A stretch of 64,000 nucleotides of DNA, from NCBI GenBank assembly GCA_964413055.1, contig CAYPRB010000004.1, forward strand, positions 132,731 to 196,730. Direction: 5' to 3'. Below the pieces are notes generated by a model, which saw only the letters and a program-made list of their open reading frames with translations, had not been told where the DNA came from and did not search any database. This document shows positions 1-8,997 of the stretch, piece by piece (the stretch's first letter is position 1; each line of letters begins with the position of its first letter). Source of the DNA: UBA3102 sp964413055 (GTDB taxonomy: Bacteria > Bacillota > Desulfotomaculia > Desulfotomaculales > Pelotomaculaceae). Position numbers and translations under genes: made by a program.

Positions 1-8
1 TCACCTCC
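1..8 (-). promoter_or_regulatory. Ribosome binding site of a gene beyond the window edge
   Basis: Read on the minus strand the first eight bases are GGAGGTGA, just downstream of the fdhB stop codon. They probably serve the next gene of the formate dehydrogenase operon, where a cytochrome b (gamma) subunit would be expected. That gene is outside the window, so this is inference. Confidence 0.45.
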
Positions 9-16
9 ATACCATT

Positions 17-832
17 TTATTCCTTCTCAACGGGAGCAAACATTTCTTCTTCGTTATGCACCTCGGCACGCCGTTTGGTATAAGCGCGCAGCGCGGTCAA
101 AACTGCACCCCAACCGAAAAAGATGAACGGGGTCCACTTAAGCACATCCCAAGTGTAAGAAGGTATGGATTTTTGTGAAACGTCTTCTTTGAAACCAATT
201 TGTTCGAAGGGAACGTCGGAAATATACATCCACGACGTGCCGCCGTATTCTTTCTCCCCGTAGATTTTCTTGTAGTAGTTAGGATTGCTGTCGATTCTTT
301 TCCTGGCTTCCGCCAGCAATTCTTCCCTGTCGCCGAATTGTAAGGCACCGGTAGGACAGGCGGTTACGCACGCCGGCTCAAGACCTTCCTGCAACCGCTC
401 ATAGCAGAATTTGCATTTTTGGACGTAAGGGAAGGCTTTCTCCCATTGAAATTTAGGTACGTCGAAGGGGCAGGCAATCATGCAGTAGCGGCAACCCACG
501 CAATAATCTTTGTTCAATACGGTGGGCTTGTATATTACCGCACCTTCTTGAGTCTTAACAAAAGCATGCGTAAAACAGGCTGATTCACAGGCAGGCTCAT
601 TGCAGTGCATGCACTGTTTTTTTACAAAGCGCCATTTGACCTGGTCGTCTTCCTCAATTACGTAGGAGTTGACCACGGTCCAGGTATCAGCATCCATTTT
701 TCCGGGGCTGTCCCAAGTATTGCTGAAGGTCGTTTTTTTAGCGGGCAGGTCGTTCCATGTCTTGCATGCCACCATACAGCTCCGGCAACCAATGCACCTG
801 GTAACATCTACTAATACACCTTTTGACATCAT
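17..832 (-). CDS. fdhB: Formate dehydrogenase iron-sulfur (beta) subunit
   Basis: This 271-residue protein is an electron-transfer subunit carrying electrons from the catalytic subunit to the membrane. Four ferredoxin-type cysteine groups are visible: CIGCRSCMVAC near residue 13, CMHCNEPAC near 75, CVGCRYCMIAC near 112, and CKFCYERL followed by CVTACPTG near 140-160. They would hold four [4Fe-4S] clusters. Near the C-terminus (about residues 232-250) is one hydrophobic segment followed by a basic stretch, as in FdnH-type subunits that anchor to the membrane. It has no signal peptide, so export would depend on the Tat signal of the alpha subunit (family knowledge). The start has a GGAGGTG site just upstream and lies about 50 bases after fdhA. 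A gamma subunit would be next but lies outside. Confidence 0.9.
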   Translation of the reverse strand: MMSKGVLVDVTRCIGCRSCMVACKTWNDLPAKKTTFSNTWDSPGKMDADTWTVVNSYVIEEDDQVKWRFVKKQCMHCNEPACESACFTHAFVKTQEGAVIYKPTVLNKDYCVGCRYCMIACPFDVPKFQWEKAFPYVQKCKFCYERLQEGLEPACVTACPTGALQFGDREELLAEARKRIDSNPNYYKKIYGEKEYGGTSWMYISDVPFEQIGFKEDVSQKSIPSYTWDVLKWTPFIFFGWGAVLTALRAYTKRRAEVHNEEEMFAPVEKE

Positions 833-883
833 TTCACACCTCCATTTACCGCTTATTTCCGCTCGAGACTAATGGCAAAAACC

Positions 884-3800
884 TTAAGCTTTTCTCACAT
901 TGCATAGAAAAGCTTTGTATTCGGGAATCCTGGTATTGGGGTCCCCGACATAAGGAGTTAAGTCGTTTGCCGTGCTGCCGGGAGCCAAACTCTGGTAGCC
1001 CCAGTGCCAGGGCAGACCCACTATTTCGACATTCGAACCGTTTACTTTCAGCGGTTTAATTATCGGCAGAACACAAGCTTTACATTTTATTTCACCACGT
1101 GCCGAGCTTACTAACACCTCATCACCCATGTTTATTCCCAACTTGATTGCCAGGCCCGGTGATATTTCACAGAACATTTCCGGCATTAATTCCGTCAAAT
1201 TAGGACAGTTCCTGGTCACCGCGCCGCTTTGATAATGCTCGATCAAGCGGTGTGTGGTAGCGACATACGGGAAATCCGGACTGGAAGCATGCGCGAACTT
1301 GGCAAAATCCCCTTTAAACTTGGCAGCCAAGGGATTATTCTGCTGTTTGCTCATGATGTTTTGCACCGGGCTTTCCAGGGGTTCATAGTGTTCCGGTAAA
1401 GGCCCGTCCACCATGCCGACAGGTGCATAAACGCGCCCCACTTGCTCGGCGGTCATGATGAAGGGAGTGGCGGCCGATACTTGCGGCGGTATAGGTTGAT
1501 CTCCCGATTTGTAACCAAAATCCGGCACGTCGTTATTGATCCATTTGCTTCCGTCCCAGGTCACCAGGGTTCTTTGCGGATCCCACGGTTTGCCGGACGG
1601 GTCGGCCGAGCAGCGGTTGTAAACAATCCGCCGGTTTAAGGGCCAGGCGAACGACCAGTTCGGGAAAAGCCCCAGACCGCTTGGATCTTCCGTGCTGCGC
1701 CGCTTGCAGGCGGGCACTTTCAGTTCCGGGTCGACGTACATGTATCCGGTGTAGATCCAGATACCGCAAGCGGTAGAACCGTCGTCTTTAAGCTTGCCGA
1801 AGGAATCCAGCACGGTACCGTCGGATATCACGTAGCCGTTCATCTCATTGGCGACTTTATTAATATCCGGCTCCTCGTGCCCTTCGATATCATAATCCCA
1901 GGGCATTTTCAATATTGGATCAGTAAATTTACCGCCGCTTTGGTATTCCTTGCGGATGGCTTTCATCAGACGGTCGGCAATCCAGAGGTCGCTTTTGGCA
2001 TCTTTAGGCGGTTTCACAGCTTCCCAGCGCCACTGAATCCAGCGGGAGCTGTTGGCCACAGACCCTTCTTTTTCGTATGAAAAGGCCGTTGGCAGCAGAA
2101 AAACTTCCGTCTTGATGTCGGCGGGATTTACTCCCGGACGCTTCCAGAAAGACACGGTCTCGGTTTCAAACAGGTCAATACCCACCATCCAGTCCAGGTT
2201 TTCCAGGGCCTTGCGCTCCAAGGCAGATGCGGGACCGCCTACCGCCGGGTTTTGTCCCCAGGCAAAAAAGCCCTTAATTTTTCCTTCGTACATGGCTTCG
2301 AAAAAGGCCAGGTGGGAATGGTCGCCGCCGGTATGCTTGGGCAGCCAATCGAAACAAAAATCGTTGGCACTGGTGGCGTGCTCCCCGTAGAAGGCTTTCA
2401 AAAGGCTGATGAAAAACTTGGGGGTGTTACTCCAGTAGCCCGTGGCGGGTGTTTCTTTTTCCAAGTAGTCTTGCAAGTTGGCATGTTTGGCTGCGTTCGT
2501 CATTTTCAGATAGCCGGGCAGCAGGTGGTACAGCATGGCCATGTCCGTGGACCCCTGGACGTTGGATTCGCCGCGCTGAGCGTTTACCCCGCCGCCGGCA
2601 ATGCCGATATTGCCCAGCAGCAATTGCAGCATGGCTACGGAGCGCACGTTTTGGCCCCCGTAACTGTGCTGGGTGATGCCCATGGCATAAACCAAATTAC
2701 CTGCCTTGCCGGGTTTGCCGGTGGAGCAATACAACTCGCAGACTTTTTGGTAAATGTCTTCGGGGGTACCGGTAATTTTACTTACCGTTTTAATATCATA
2801 ACGTGCTACGTGTTTTTTCAGAATCTGAAATACGCAGTTAGGATCTTGCAACGTCGGGTCTTTTCTCACACTGGCTCCGTTCATTTGGTACTGCCAGGAT
2901 TGACCATCGTAGCTGAACTTGTCATCTTTTTCAACTAACCCGGTAAAAACACCGTCCTTAACGGTAAAATCCGGGTTGATTAAGTAAGATGCGTTGGTAT
3001 AATTAACCACGTATTCATGATGGTAAAGGTTATTTTGAATAGCATAATTCATTAAACCTAAAATAAATGCAATATCAGTCCCCGGACGCAAGGGAGCGTA
3101 TAAATCCGCTTTAGCTGCCGACTTGGTAAACCTCGGGTCGACACAAATGATTTTCGCACCTCTTTTTGCTTTGGCTATCCCCATGTGGCGCATGGCCATG
3201 GGATGGTTTTCCGCGGGGTTGGCTCCGATGATTATAAATACGTCACTATTCTGGTAATCTGTAAAAGAATTGGTCATACAGCCTCTACCGAATGTGTTGG
3301 CCAGACCGGCCACCGTGGTAGAGTGTCAGAGACGGGCGTGGTGATCTATATTTACGACACCCAGTGCCCGCATGAGCTTGTGCATTAAGTAGTTTTCCTC
3401 ATTATCGATGGATGCACTGCCTAGATGGGCAATAGCCTGGGTCCGGTTGACCGTAACCCCGTTTTCGTCTTTTTCCTCAAAAGTTTCGTCACGTGTTTTC
3501 TTGACCCTTTTGGCAATTTCGGACAGGGTCCAGTTCCAGTCTTTTTTCTCCCATTTGTCGCTGCCGGGTGCGCGGTAAAGCACTTCCGTCAACCTTTGTT
3601 TGTTTGCCTCCCTTTGACGCCGCGGATTAACTACGGTATTGGCGTCTCCAATGGCGATTCCCTTGCAGCACATGGTTCCTTCGTTATTGGGATTGTCCGG
3701 ATCACCTTCAATATTTATTACTCTATCTCCTTCGGAGTATACAATGAGGCCGCATCCGCAACCACAAAAAGCACAAACAGAAGGGGTTTCCTTGGCTTTT

Positions 3801-3952
3801 TTTATTTTTAACGGACCTACGTCAAAAGTAGGTAAATCACCTGCTGCCGTACTTGCCATGGCCGGTGCAGCTGTTGCCCCTTCCAATACTGCGGTTCCGG
3901 CGGCTCCTAAACCCAGGTACTTTAGAAAGTCGCGACGATTAAGTTTACGCAT
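884..3952 (-). CDS. fdhA: Formate dehydrogenase catalytic (alpha) subunit, selenocysteine-containing, Tat-exported
   Basis: This is the molybdopterin (Mo or W) oxidoreductase that oxidises formate. It reads as one 1022-residue protein only if the TGA at 3326-3328 is selenocysteine (residue 209): two long open frames in the same phase meet there. The residues around it (HHARL-U-HSTTV) match the active site of FdnG/FdhF-type enzymes. The N-terminus carries the Tat motif NRRDFLK and a hydrophobic Ala-rich segment. The [4Fe-4S] motif with CAFCGCGCG follows at about residues 60-67, with a further Cys near 97, then the molybdopterin domains and a C-terminal dinucleotide-binding domain. A run of G bases 12-18 nt upstream of the ATG is the likely ribosome site. 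It lies between tatC and fdhB. The cell must have SelA/B/C/D elsewhere. Treating it as two genes would be wrong. Confidence 0.93.
3290..3328 (-). promoter_or_regulatory. Bacterial SECIS element after the fdhA UGA codon
   Basis: On the minus strand the UGA (3328-3326) is followed by exactly 18 nt and then the loop GGUCU (3307-3303), closed by GGCC/GGCC with an unpaired-looking U just before the stem. From memory, E. coli fdhF has the same GGUCU loop at the same 18-nt distance, and SelB binds it. Seen directly: the hairpin and spacing. Known: the role in UGA recoding. Inferred: that it works here. Confidence 0.85.
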
Positions 3953-4054
3953 TAAGACACTTAACCCCCCTTTACTTTAAACCCTGATCTTCCTTTCATA
4001 GAATAATTATTATCTATTATGTTAGGCTGTCATTCCCCCTTTCAATAACAAAAA

Positions 4055-4080
4055 TAGTTGTTGTTAATTAACTTAACAAC
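4055..4080 (-). terminator. Hairpin with T-rich tail at the tatC end (partial terminator?)
   Basis: On the minus strand, GTTGTTAA and TTAACAAC form an 8-bp AT-rich stem with a 5-nt loop, overlapping the tatC stop codon and followed by AACTATTTTTG. It could reduce read-through from tatC into fdhA or mark a processing site. The stem is weak, so the call is tentative. Confidence 0.35.
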
Positions 4081-4855
4081 TATCTGAAGTCTGAGCCTCA
4101 GACATTTCAGCTGCTTCCTGCCGTTTTTTCTTGCGGGCGATTCTCCGCTCGACTATTTTTACGATCCAGGCACTCATTTCATAAATCAGGTACATGGGAC
4201 CGCTTACAGCTAAACAAGTAATGATATCCGGTGTGGGTGTCAGTACTGCCGCCAGGACCACTATGCCGAATATAGCGTAACGCCGGTTTTGCGCCATAAA
4301 ACGATAAGAAATAAGTTCCATTTTAGCCAGAAAATAACTGACCAGCGGAAACTCGAAAACAATGCCGAAAGGCAGGAGAAAAGTAATCGTAAAAGCAATA
4401 TATTTGTCAATGGTCAGCAGCGGTATCAACTCGGGACCGGCAAAACGCAATAAAAACATAATGCCTAAACGGTATACACCGAAAAAGGCAAAAATTACTC
4501 CCCCGATAAAACTAAAAAATGAAACTATAACAAAGAAAGTAAAATATATCCGTTCATTTTTTTTTAGGGCAGGAATAATAAAACTCCATACCTGCCATAA
4601 AATAACCGGGAGGGCGGCCAGGAAACCGACAAATAACGAGAGCTTAATTTTAACTAGAATAGCTTCGGTAACACCGGTAAAATATATTTTATTACCGGTG
4701 TTTTTTAATGGCTCCAATAGTACAGCTAAGATCTGATCGATAAAAAAATATGCACCAATAGCAAAAACAATTGTTCCGATTATGGAAACAATTAAAACTT
4801 TGCGCAGTTCTTCCAGGTGTTCAATTATGGACATTTCATCGGTTTTTTTAGCCAA
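4073..4855 (-). CDS. tatC: Sec-independent protein translocase TatC
   Basis: This 260-residue membrane protein is the signal-peptide receptor of the twin-arginine translocase. The N-terminal motif IIEHLEELRKVL is the TatC signature. About six hydrophobic segments follow with the usual spacing, including a segment with the PFGIVFEFPL motif. The C-terminus is a basic cytoplasmic tail (RRIARKKKRQ). Its neighbours are tatA upstream and the Tat-exported fdhA downstream, so it is probably a translocase devoted to formate dehydrogenase. No TatB-like gene is seen here, as is usual for Gram-positive TatAC systems (family knowledge). Confidence 0.95.
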   Translation of the reverse strand: MAKKTDEMSIIEHLEELRKVLIVSIIGTIVFAIGAYFFIDQILAVLLEPLKNTGNKIYFTGVTEAILVKIKLSLFVGFLAALPVILWQVWSFIIPALKKNERIYFTFFVIVSFFSFIGGVIFAFFGVYRLGIMFLLRFAGPELIPLLTIDKYIAFTITFLLPFGIVFEFPLVSYFLAKMELISYRFMAQNRRYAIFGIVVLAAVLTPTPDIITCLAVSGPMYLIYEMSAWIVKIVERRIARKKKRQEAAEMSEAQTSDSC

Positions 4856-4955
4856 TGTTTTTCTTCCCTCGCCAGAAATTATACCGCTTTGAATAATACG
4901 TCATGGCCCTTGAACCGTTTGTGAATTCAGTAATTTAATCCGGTAACCGGTACTA

Positions 4956-5180
4956 CTATTTAACTTTAGCAGCGTTAATTAAGTTTTGTTCTTTCTGTTC
5001 CTCTTTGTTGTTTTCGTTTTCATTGGTTTCAATATCATTCATAATTTCTTTTGACGAACTGCGGAATTCCTTGATGGTTTTACCCACTGCCTTACCGAGA
5101 TCCGGCAGTTTGCCCGGCCCGAAGATAACAAGTGCCAATACTAAAATTAGTATTAATTCCATTGCGCCGATATGTGGCAT
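4956..5180 (-). CDS. tatA: Sec-independent protein translocase TatA
   Basis: A 74-residue protein with one N-terminal transmembrane helix (MELILILVLALVIFG), the conserved FGPGKLPDLGKAVG hinge and amphipathic helix, and a charged Glu/Asn-rich tail. It forms the pore component of the Tat system. I place the start at the ATG at 5180 because AGGAG lies about 11 nt upstream. A GTG four codons earlier sits almost on top of that ribosome site and is unlikely. It lies between fdhE and tatC in the formate dehydrogenase operon. Confidence 0.93.
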   Translation of the reverse strand: MPHIGAMELILILVLALVIFGPGKLPDLGKAVGKTIKEFRSSSKEIMNDIETNENENNKEEQKEQNLINAAKVK

Positions 5181-5248
5181 AAAAAAACACACTCCTTTCT
5201 ACATTTAGAAATACGACGTGGTAACTCGAAAATCCTGCCTGCAGGCGG

Positions 5249-6064
5249 CTATTTTTCACTGTTATTTAACGCCAGGTCAGATTTTTGGTTGGAATAACCC
5301 TCCCGCATGGCAATAAAATCAAGCTGCACGGTATTGATGTCCTCCCAGAGCAGGTCTACTACTTTACTTCCGGCACTGGCTTCGTCCACCGTTTTAAGAT
5401 AACCCCGGCATTTTTCGCAAAAATATACCCGGTATTTATCGATTCCTTCCAAAGTAAAAAATTGCGACTCATTATGCAAACAATACGGGCAACCTAAACG
5501 ATTGAAACGCCATTTTGTCTCGCACCACCCGCATGAAAGATAGCGCTTGCCCTCTTCTTTTTCCAGCAGGGCCATATTGGGGTAACTTCCGCACACCGGA
5601 CAGAATCCTTGCAGCCATTCTTCGAGGTTGTATAAGGTAGACATGTATTTTCCATAGGCGCGCATAAACGGTTTTACCGAGTAATTACGCATAAAATTAA
5701 AAATATCCTGGTTGACATCTTCATTAAAGTAGTAGGTGAAGCTGCTACCGGGAATAATTGCTTTAGAAACAAATGCTTTTTTCTCAGAAGTTTCATCGGG
5801 CAAAAGGTTAATTATTTTAGTGATTTCAGCGGTCAAATCGGGTTGATATTTTTGGATAATTTCGGATATTTGCCTTATAATGATAAAAAAATCTTCGTAT
5901 TTAACTACTGGAGGGCTGATATTGATTAAAGGAACCGCATTTTTCCGGCATTTTTCAATAACTTCCGGTTCGGGGGGTTGAAACACAATAGAATTTTCAG
6001 ATAACGCGGTGTTTATTAACTCTTTATAAAAACTATCCATTTGTTGTTGAGAAGTTTCTTTCAT
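5249..6064 (-). CDS. fdhE: Formate dehydrogenase accessory protein FdhE
   Basis: This 271-residue protein resembles FdhE, which binds the catalytic subunit and helps it become active before Tat export (family knowledge). The C-terminal half has four CxxC pairs: CPVC near residue 155, CGWC near 178, CPYC near 192 and CEKC near 216. This is the rubredoxin-like metal-binding pattern of the family. The N-terminal half is less conserved. It is the first gene of the minus-strand operon, 40 nt after a predicted transcription start. The ribosome site is weak (AAGTGGGATAACA before ATG). Confidence 0.87.
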   Translation of the reverse strand: MKETSQQQMDSFYKELINTALSENSIVFQPPEPEVIEKCRKNAVPLINISPPVVKYEDFFIIIRQISEIIQKYQPDLTAEITKIINLLPDETSEKKAFVSKAIIPGSSFTYYFNEDVNQDIFNFMRNYSVKPFMRAYGKYMSTLYNLEEWLQGFCPVCGSYPNMALLEKEEGKRYLSCGWCETKWRFNRLGCPYCLHNESQFFTLEGIDKYRVYFCEKCRGYLKTVDEASAGSKVVDLLWEDINTVQLDFIAMREGYSNQKSDLALNNSEK

Positions 6065-6110
6065 TGTTATCCCACTTTCTATTCTATATTAATTAATAGA
6101 TTATTGCTTA

Positions 6111-6139
6111 ATTATATTTTTTTTATTTTTGAAAGTCAA
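6111..6139 (-). promoter_or_regulatory. Vegetative (sigma-A type) promoter of the fdhE-tatAC-fdhAB operon
   Basis: On the minus strand, TTGACT (6139-6134) and TATAAT (6116-6111) are separated by exactly 17 bp, close to the ideal promoter. Transcription should begin near 6104. The -35 box lies in a 13-bp tandem repeat (6133-6158), so a second TTGACT sits 13 bp upstream. Confidence 0.8.
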
Positions 6140-6158
6140 CAATATAAGTCAACAATAT
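6133..6158. repeat. Tandem 13-bp repeat over the fdh promoter
   Basis: The unit AAGTCAACAATAT occurs twice in perfect tandem. Each copy contains a -35-like TTGACT on the minus strand, and the downstream copy is the promoter -35. The second copy could be a regulator site (about 1.2 helical turns apart) or a chance duplication. Confidence 0.6.
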
Positions 6159-6293
6159 AATGCAATTAGTTTTGTGTTAATATTTTTGGTTTTAGATAAA
6201 ATATTTCGGGTTTTAAAAAGCCATAAGCAGGGATTGGCAGAAGGGTAAAGAAACGTATATTAAGGAATTTTTGAGATTGTTAAGGAGCATAAG

Positions 6294-7085
6294 GTGGATA
6301 TTTCAAATTTAACTATCGCTGAGATTAAAAAAATTGCCTGCACTGCCGGTTTCCTGAAAGAAGATTTTAGGCACGCGCTTTTAATGGACCGGCGGGCCGG
6401 GGTGCGGGAAATATATCACCGGTTGCAGCGCTTGGAAAGCATTAAAGTGGCGGAGATAAAACGCCTGGAAAAAATGTATCATCATGAAAAAGATTTGACC
6501 GCAAAGGGATATCAACCGGTGGCCGGAGTTGACGAGGCGGGCCGGGGCCCGCTGGCCGGACCCGTGTATGCTGCCGCCGTAATTTTACCCGTAGGACTTA
6601 AAATAGTTGGTTTGAATGATTCCAAGAAACTGGGCGCTGCCAAGAGAGAAGTGCTGGCGGAACAAATTAAAAAGTCCGCCTTGGCCTGGGCGGTGGGTGT
6701 TTCCACGACCGAAGAAATTAACCGTGATAACATTCATTGGGCAAGCCTGACGGCCATGCGCAGGGCCGTCAGGAAGTTAAAGCCAAAACCCGCTTACGTT
6801 TTGGTAGACGGTTACCGTATAGACCGGCTTGCTATTCCCCAGCTACCGCTGGTGGGAGGGGACGGCTTGAGTGCCTCTATAGCGGCGGCGTCAATTTTGG
6901 CCAAGGTCAGCAGGGACGGTATCATGGATTACTACCACCGGATTTATCCTCCATACGGGTTTGACCGGCATAAAGGTTATGCCACCGCGGAGCACTTGCG
7001 AGCGTTGACTGCCTTCGGGCCCTGTCCGCTGCACCGTACCGGTTACCGTCCGGTAAAAGATTGTCTGGCTGGGCCGGGTACGTAG
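6294..7085 (+). CDS. rnhB: Ribonuclease HII
   Basis: A 263-residue RNase HII that cleaves RNA in RNA-DNA hybrids, including single ribonucleotides in DNA. The catalytic domain begins near residue 75 with GVDEAGRGPLAGP, which supplies the first acidic residues. Later conserved elements are LNDSKKL, VDGYRI and the segment GDGLSASIAAASILAKV. It carries about 70 extra N-terminal residues (helical, charged), as in many Firmicute RnhB proteins. The GTG start is chosen because TAAGGAG lies 6 nt upstream. It starts a plus-strand run with yraN. Confidence 0.95.
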   Translation: MDISNLTIAEIKKIACTAGFLKEDFRHALLMDRRAGVREIYHRLQRLESIKVAEIKRLEKMYHHEKDLTAKGYQPVAGVDEAGRGPLAGPVYAAAVILPVGLKIVGLNDSKKLGAAKREVLAEQIKKSALAWAVGVSTTEEINRDNIHWASLTAMRRAVRKLKPKPAYVLVDGYRIDRLAIPQLPLVGGDGLSASIAAASILAKVSRDGIMDYYHRIYPPYGFDRHKGYATAEHLRALTAFGPCPLHRTGYRPVKDCLAGPGT

Positions 7086-7115
7086 TAATAAGTTCAGTAA
7101 TATGTGGTGAGGAAT

Positions 7116-7478
7116 ATGACCATCAGGCGCAAGCAATTGGGCCGGTGCGGGGAAGAGGCCGCAGCGCGCTATCTTGAAGCAAACGGTTGCCGGGAGGTGC
7201 ACCGGAACTATTGTTGCCGGATAGGTGAAATAGATCTGATAGTCCGCGACGGTGATACGCTGGTTTTTGTTGAAGTACGTTCCCGGAGCAGCAATAATTA
7301 CGGTTCGGCCCTGGAAAGCGTAACCCTACGTAAACAAGTAAAACTCAGGCAACTTGCCTGGCAATATTTAAAAGCTCATGCCCTGACCGGTGAAAACTGC
7401 CGTTTTGACGTGGTCGCGGTTTTATTTAGCCGAGACGGTAAAGTAAGAAAAATCGAACACGTTGAGAACGCTTTTTAA
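7116..7478 (+). CDS. YraN family protein (UPF0102), endonuclease-fold
   Basis: A protein of about 120 residues of the YraN family, which has a restriction-endonuclease-like fold but no settled function. Visible motifs are LGRCGEEAAARYLE at the start, GEIDLIVRDGDTLVFVEVRSR (the D-ExK-like core) and CRFDVVAV near the end. The start is ambiguous: an upstream GTG at 7104 lacks a ribosome site, while the ATG at 7116 has GAGG close by. It follows rnhB by about 30 nt, a common pairing in Firmicutes. Confidence 0.88.
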   Translation: MTIRRKQLGRCGEEAAARYLEANGCREVHRNYCCRIGEIDLIVRDGDTLVFVEVRSRSSNNYGSALESVTLRKQVKLRQLAWQYLKAHALTGENCRFDVVAVLFSRDGKVRKIEHVENAF

Positions 7479-7541
7479 AGCCGGTAATTGCTTTTTACCC
7501 GGTTTTATTTTATAATTAAAAAAAATAATCGGAGGTATTTT

Positions 7542-7727
7542 ATGCCAATTGTCAACATTCAACTGCTGGAAGGTAGAAGCGTGCAGCAAAAAGCTGAAAT
7601 ATCCAGAGTTATTACCGATGCCCTGGTGGAAATAGGCGGGGCCGAACGGAACGCGGTGCTGGTGATTTTCAGTGATATTGAAAAGTCGGATTTGGCCAAA
7701 GGCGGAAAACTGGTTTCTGAAGTATAA
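7542..7727 (+). CDS. 4-oxalocrotonate tautomerase family protein
   Basis: A 61-residue tautomerase. It begins MPIVNIQLLEGRS, so the catalytic Pro1 is exposed once Met is removed. The length and the segment RSVQQKAEISRVITDAL are typical. The start is set by GGAGG 6 nt upstream and by the need for Pro at position 2. Its substrate cannot be told from sequence. A strong terminator follows about 60 nt after its stop. Confidence 0.9.
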   Translation: MPIVNIQLLEGRSVQQKAEISRVITDALVEIGGAERNAVLVIFSDIEKSDLAKGGKLVSEV

Positions 7728-7787
7728 GGATTAAATGAGAGTAACGGGTTGTTGGGGTTCAGGTGAAAGAGCAAAACAAAGGGTTTT

Positions 7788-7818
7788 AAAAGCTGTTGGC
7801 TTTGGCTGGCAGCTTTTT
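7788..7818 (+). terminator. Terminator after the tautomerase gene; group II intron target
   Basis: AAAAGCTG pairs with CAGCTTTT, extended inward by five more pairs (three of them G-T) to a TTTG loop, and is followed by TTTTT. The group II intron boundary (GTGCG at 7822) lies 3 nt past the T tract, which is the insertion preference known for class C introns. Confidence 0.75.
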
Positions 7819-7821
7819 GAT

Positions 7822-8834
7822 GTGCGCCCGGGGCTTGGGCGCAGTCTAACGGGTAAAGTCCCGAGTGTGGGTTGATAGTGCCAAACACATAGCTTAAGGC
7901 AAGGGTGTCCATCGTGAGATGGAATCTGAAGGAAGCCGGCAGCAAACTTCTGGCCTGACGAACAGAAACCACATCAGGCATATGTAGGCTGGGTAAGGTT
8001 GCATTACAAACCGAAGCCCCAAACTATCCGGAAGCCTACGGTGTAAATGTGGCAGGTAGATGGAAGGAAAGACTGCGTTCTTACCCGGGGAGGTCTCATG
8101 GACGTGGGGAGATGGACCTCGAACCACGGTTAAAATAAGATTTGTCATGAGAAGTCAGCCGAAGCCATAGTACCAGGTGTAGTCGACGACACCGGGGAAG
8201 GGCTGAACCTTAGGAGGTGATAGTAAAATGAATGTTACCAATAAAGGAGCGAAGTGCAGCCAACTTCCGGCAGGCGAAAGCCCGGGGGGCTCACCGCAGA
8301 AGAATAGTGCGGAACACGAAGGATATGCGGGAGTGCACAGTCCTCTGTGGATAACTGAAAACAACATCACCGACGCCAGCTTGTCAAAGGAGCGACTGCT
8401 CGAGGAAATATTGGACAGAGACAATATGAACGGAGCGTTTAAAAGAGTGAAATCCAAATAAAGGTTCTCACGGAGTCGATGGGATGGGAGTAGATGAACT
8501 TCTACAATATCTCAAAGAAAACGGAGAACAACTCAGACAGTCAATCCTGGACGGCAAATACCGTCCAAACCCAGTCCGAAGGGTAGAAATACCCAAGGAG
8601 GACGGAAAGAAGAAAAGAAACCTAGGAATACCTACAGTGGTAGACCGAGTAGTACAACAGGCAATAGCCCAAGTACTAACGCCGATATACGAAAGACAGT
8701 TTCTAGAAGAAAGCTTCGGGTTCCGACCCGGACGCAGTGCCCACCAAGCAATTAGGAAATGTCAAGAGTACATTGTGCACGAGTGGTGTGGGAGGTCGGC
8801 TAATCAAATAATGATTAGCCTCCTGCCCGATTAT
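7822..8834 (+). mobile_element. Group II intron remnant, internally deleted
   Basis: The element begins with the intron 5' consensus (GTGCG). About 400 nt of typical domain I-III sequence follow, with blocks such as GGGTAAAGTCCCGAGT, AAGGCAAGGGTGTCC and GAAGTCAGCCGAAGCC. An intron-encoded reverse transcriptase starts near 8228. It ends with a domain VI-like hairpin (GGCTAATCA/TGATTAGCC near 8797-8820) and GATTAT. The reverse transcriptase stops after its first blocks and runs almost directly into the 3' end, so most of the reverse transcriptase/maturase and much of domain V are missing. It could not splice or move by itself. The exact 3' boundary is inferred. Confidence 0.82.
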
Positions 8835-8837
8835 TAA
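8228..8837 (+). pseudogene. ltrA: Group II intron reverse transcriptase/maturase, frameshifted and truncated
   Basis: The frame starts at 8228 with GGAGGTGA upstream and encodes 77 residues ending in MNGAFKRVKSK. The rest of the conserved block (GVDGMGVDELL, then RRVEIPKEDGKKK and FRPGRSAHQAI) lies in another frame from about 8460. One extra A in the AAA run at 8456-8458 explains the shift: without it the text reads KSNKGSHGVDGM, the usual family sequence. The coding part ends after RKCQEYI, so the catalytic YADD block and the maturase domain are absent. It is non-functional. Confidence 0.85.
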
Positions 8838-8997
8838 CTGACGACCAATAACCGACTGATTAATTTTTGTTCGTTTTTTGAGAGGAATAATGATAAAAAA
8901 GGAGAATAATATAGTAAATTTAAACAGATATAGAATATATTTGTCGAAAGTAGAGGTATTTTGTCGAAACTGTTTAGACAGGTGGTACGGGGGTAGC

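Noticed and set aside
2252..2938. A 228-residue plus-strand frame inside fdhA
   Set aside because: Antisense to a strongly conserved enzyme gene; composition follows the shadow of the real frame.
884..3952. Two separate formate dehydrogenase genes or a nonsense mutation
   Set aside because: The TGA is in frame at the known selenocysteine position and is followed by a fitting SECIS hairpin; one selenoprotein explains everything.
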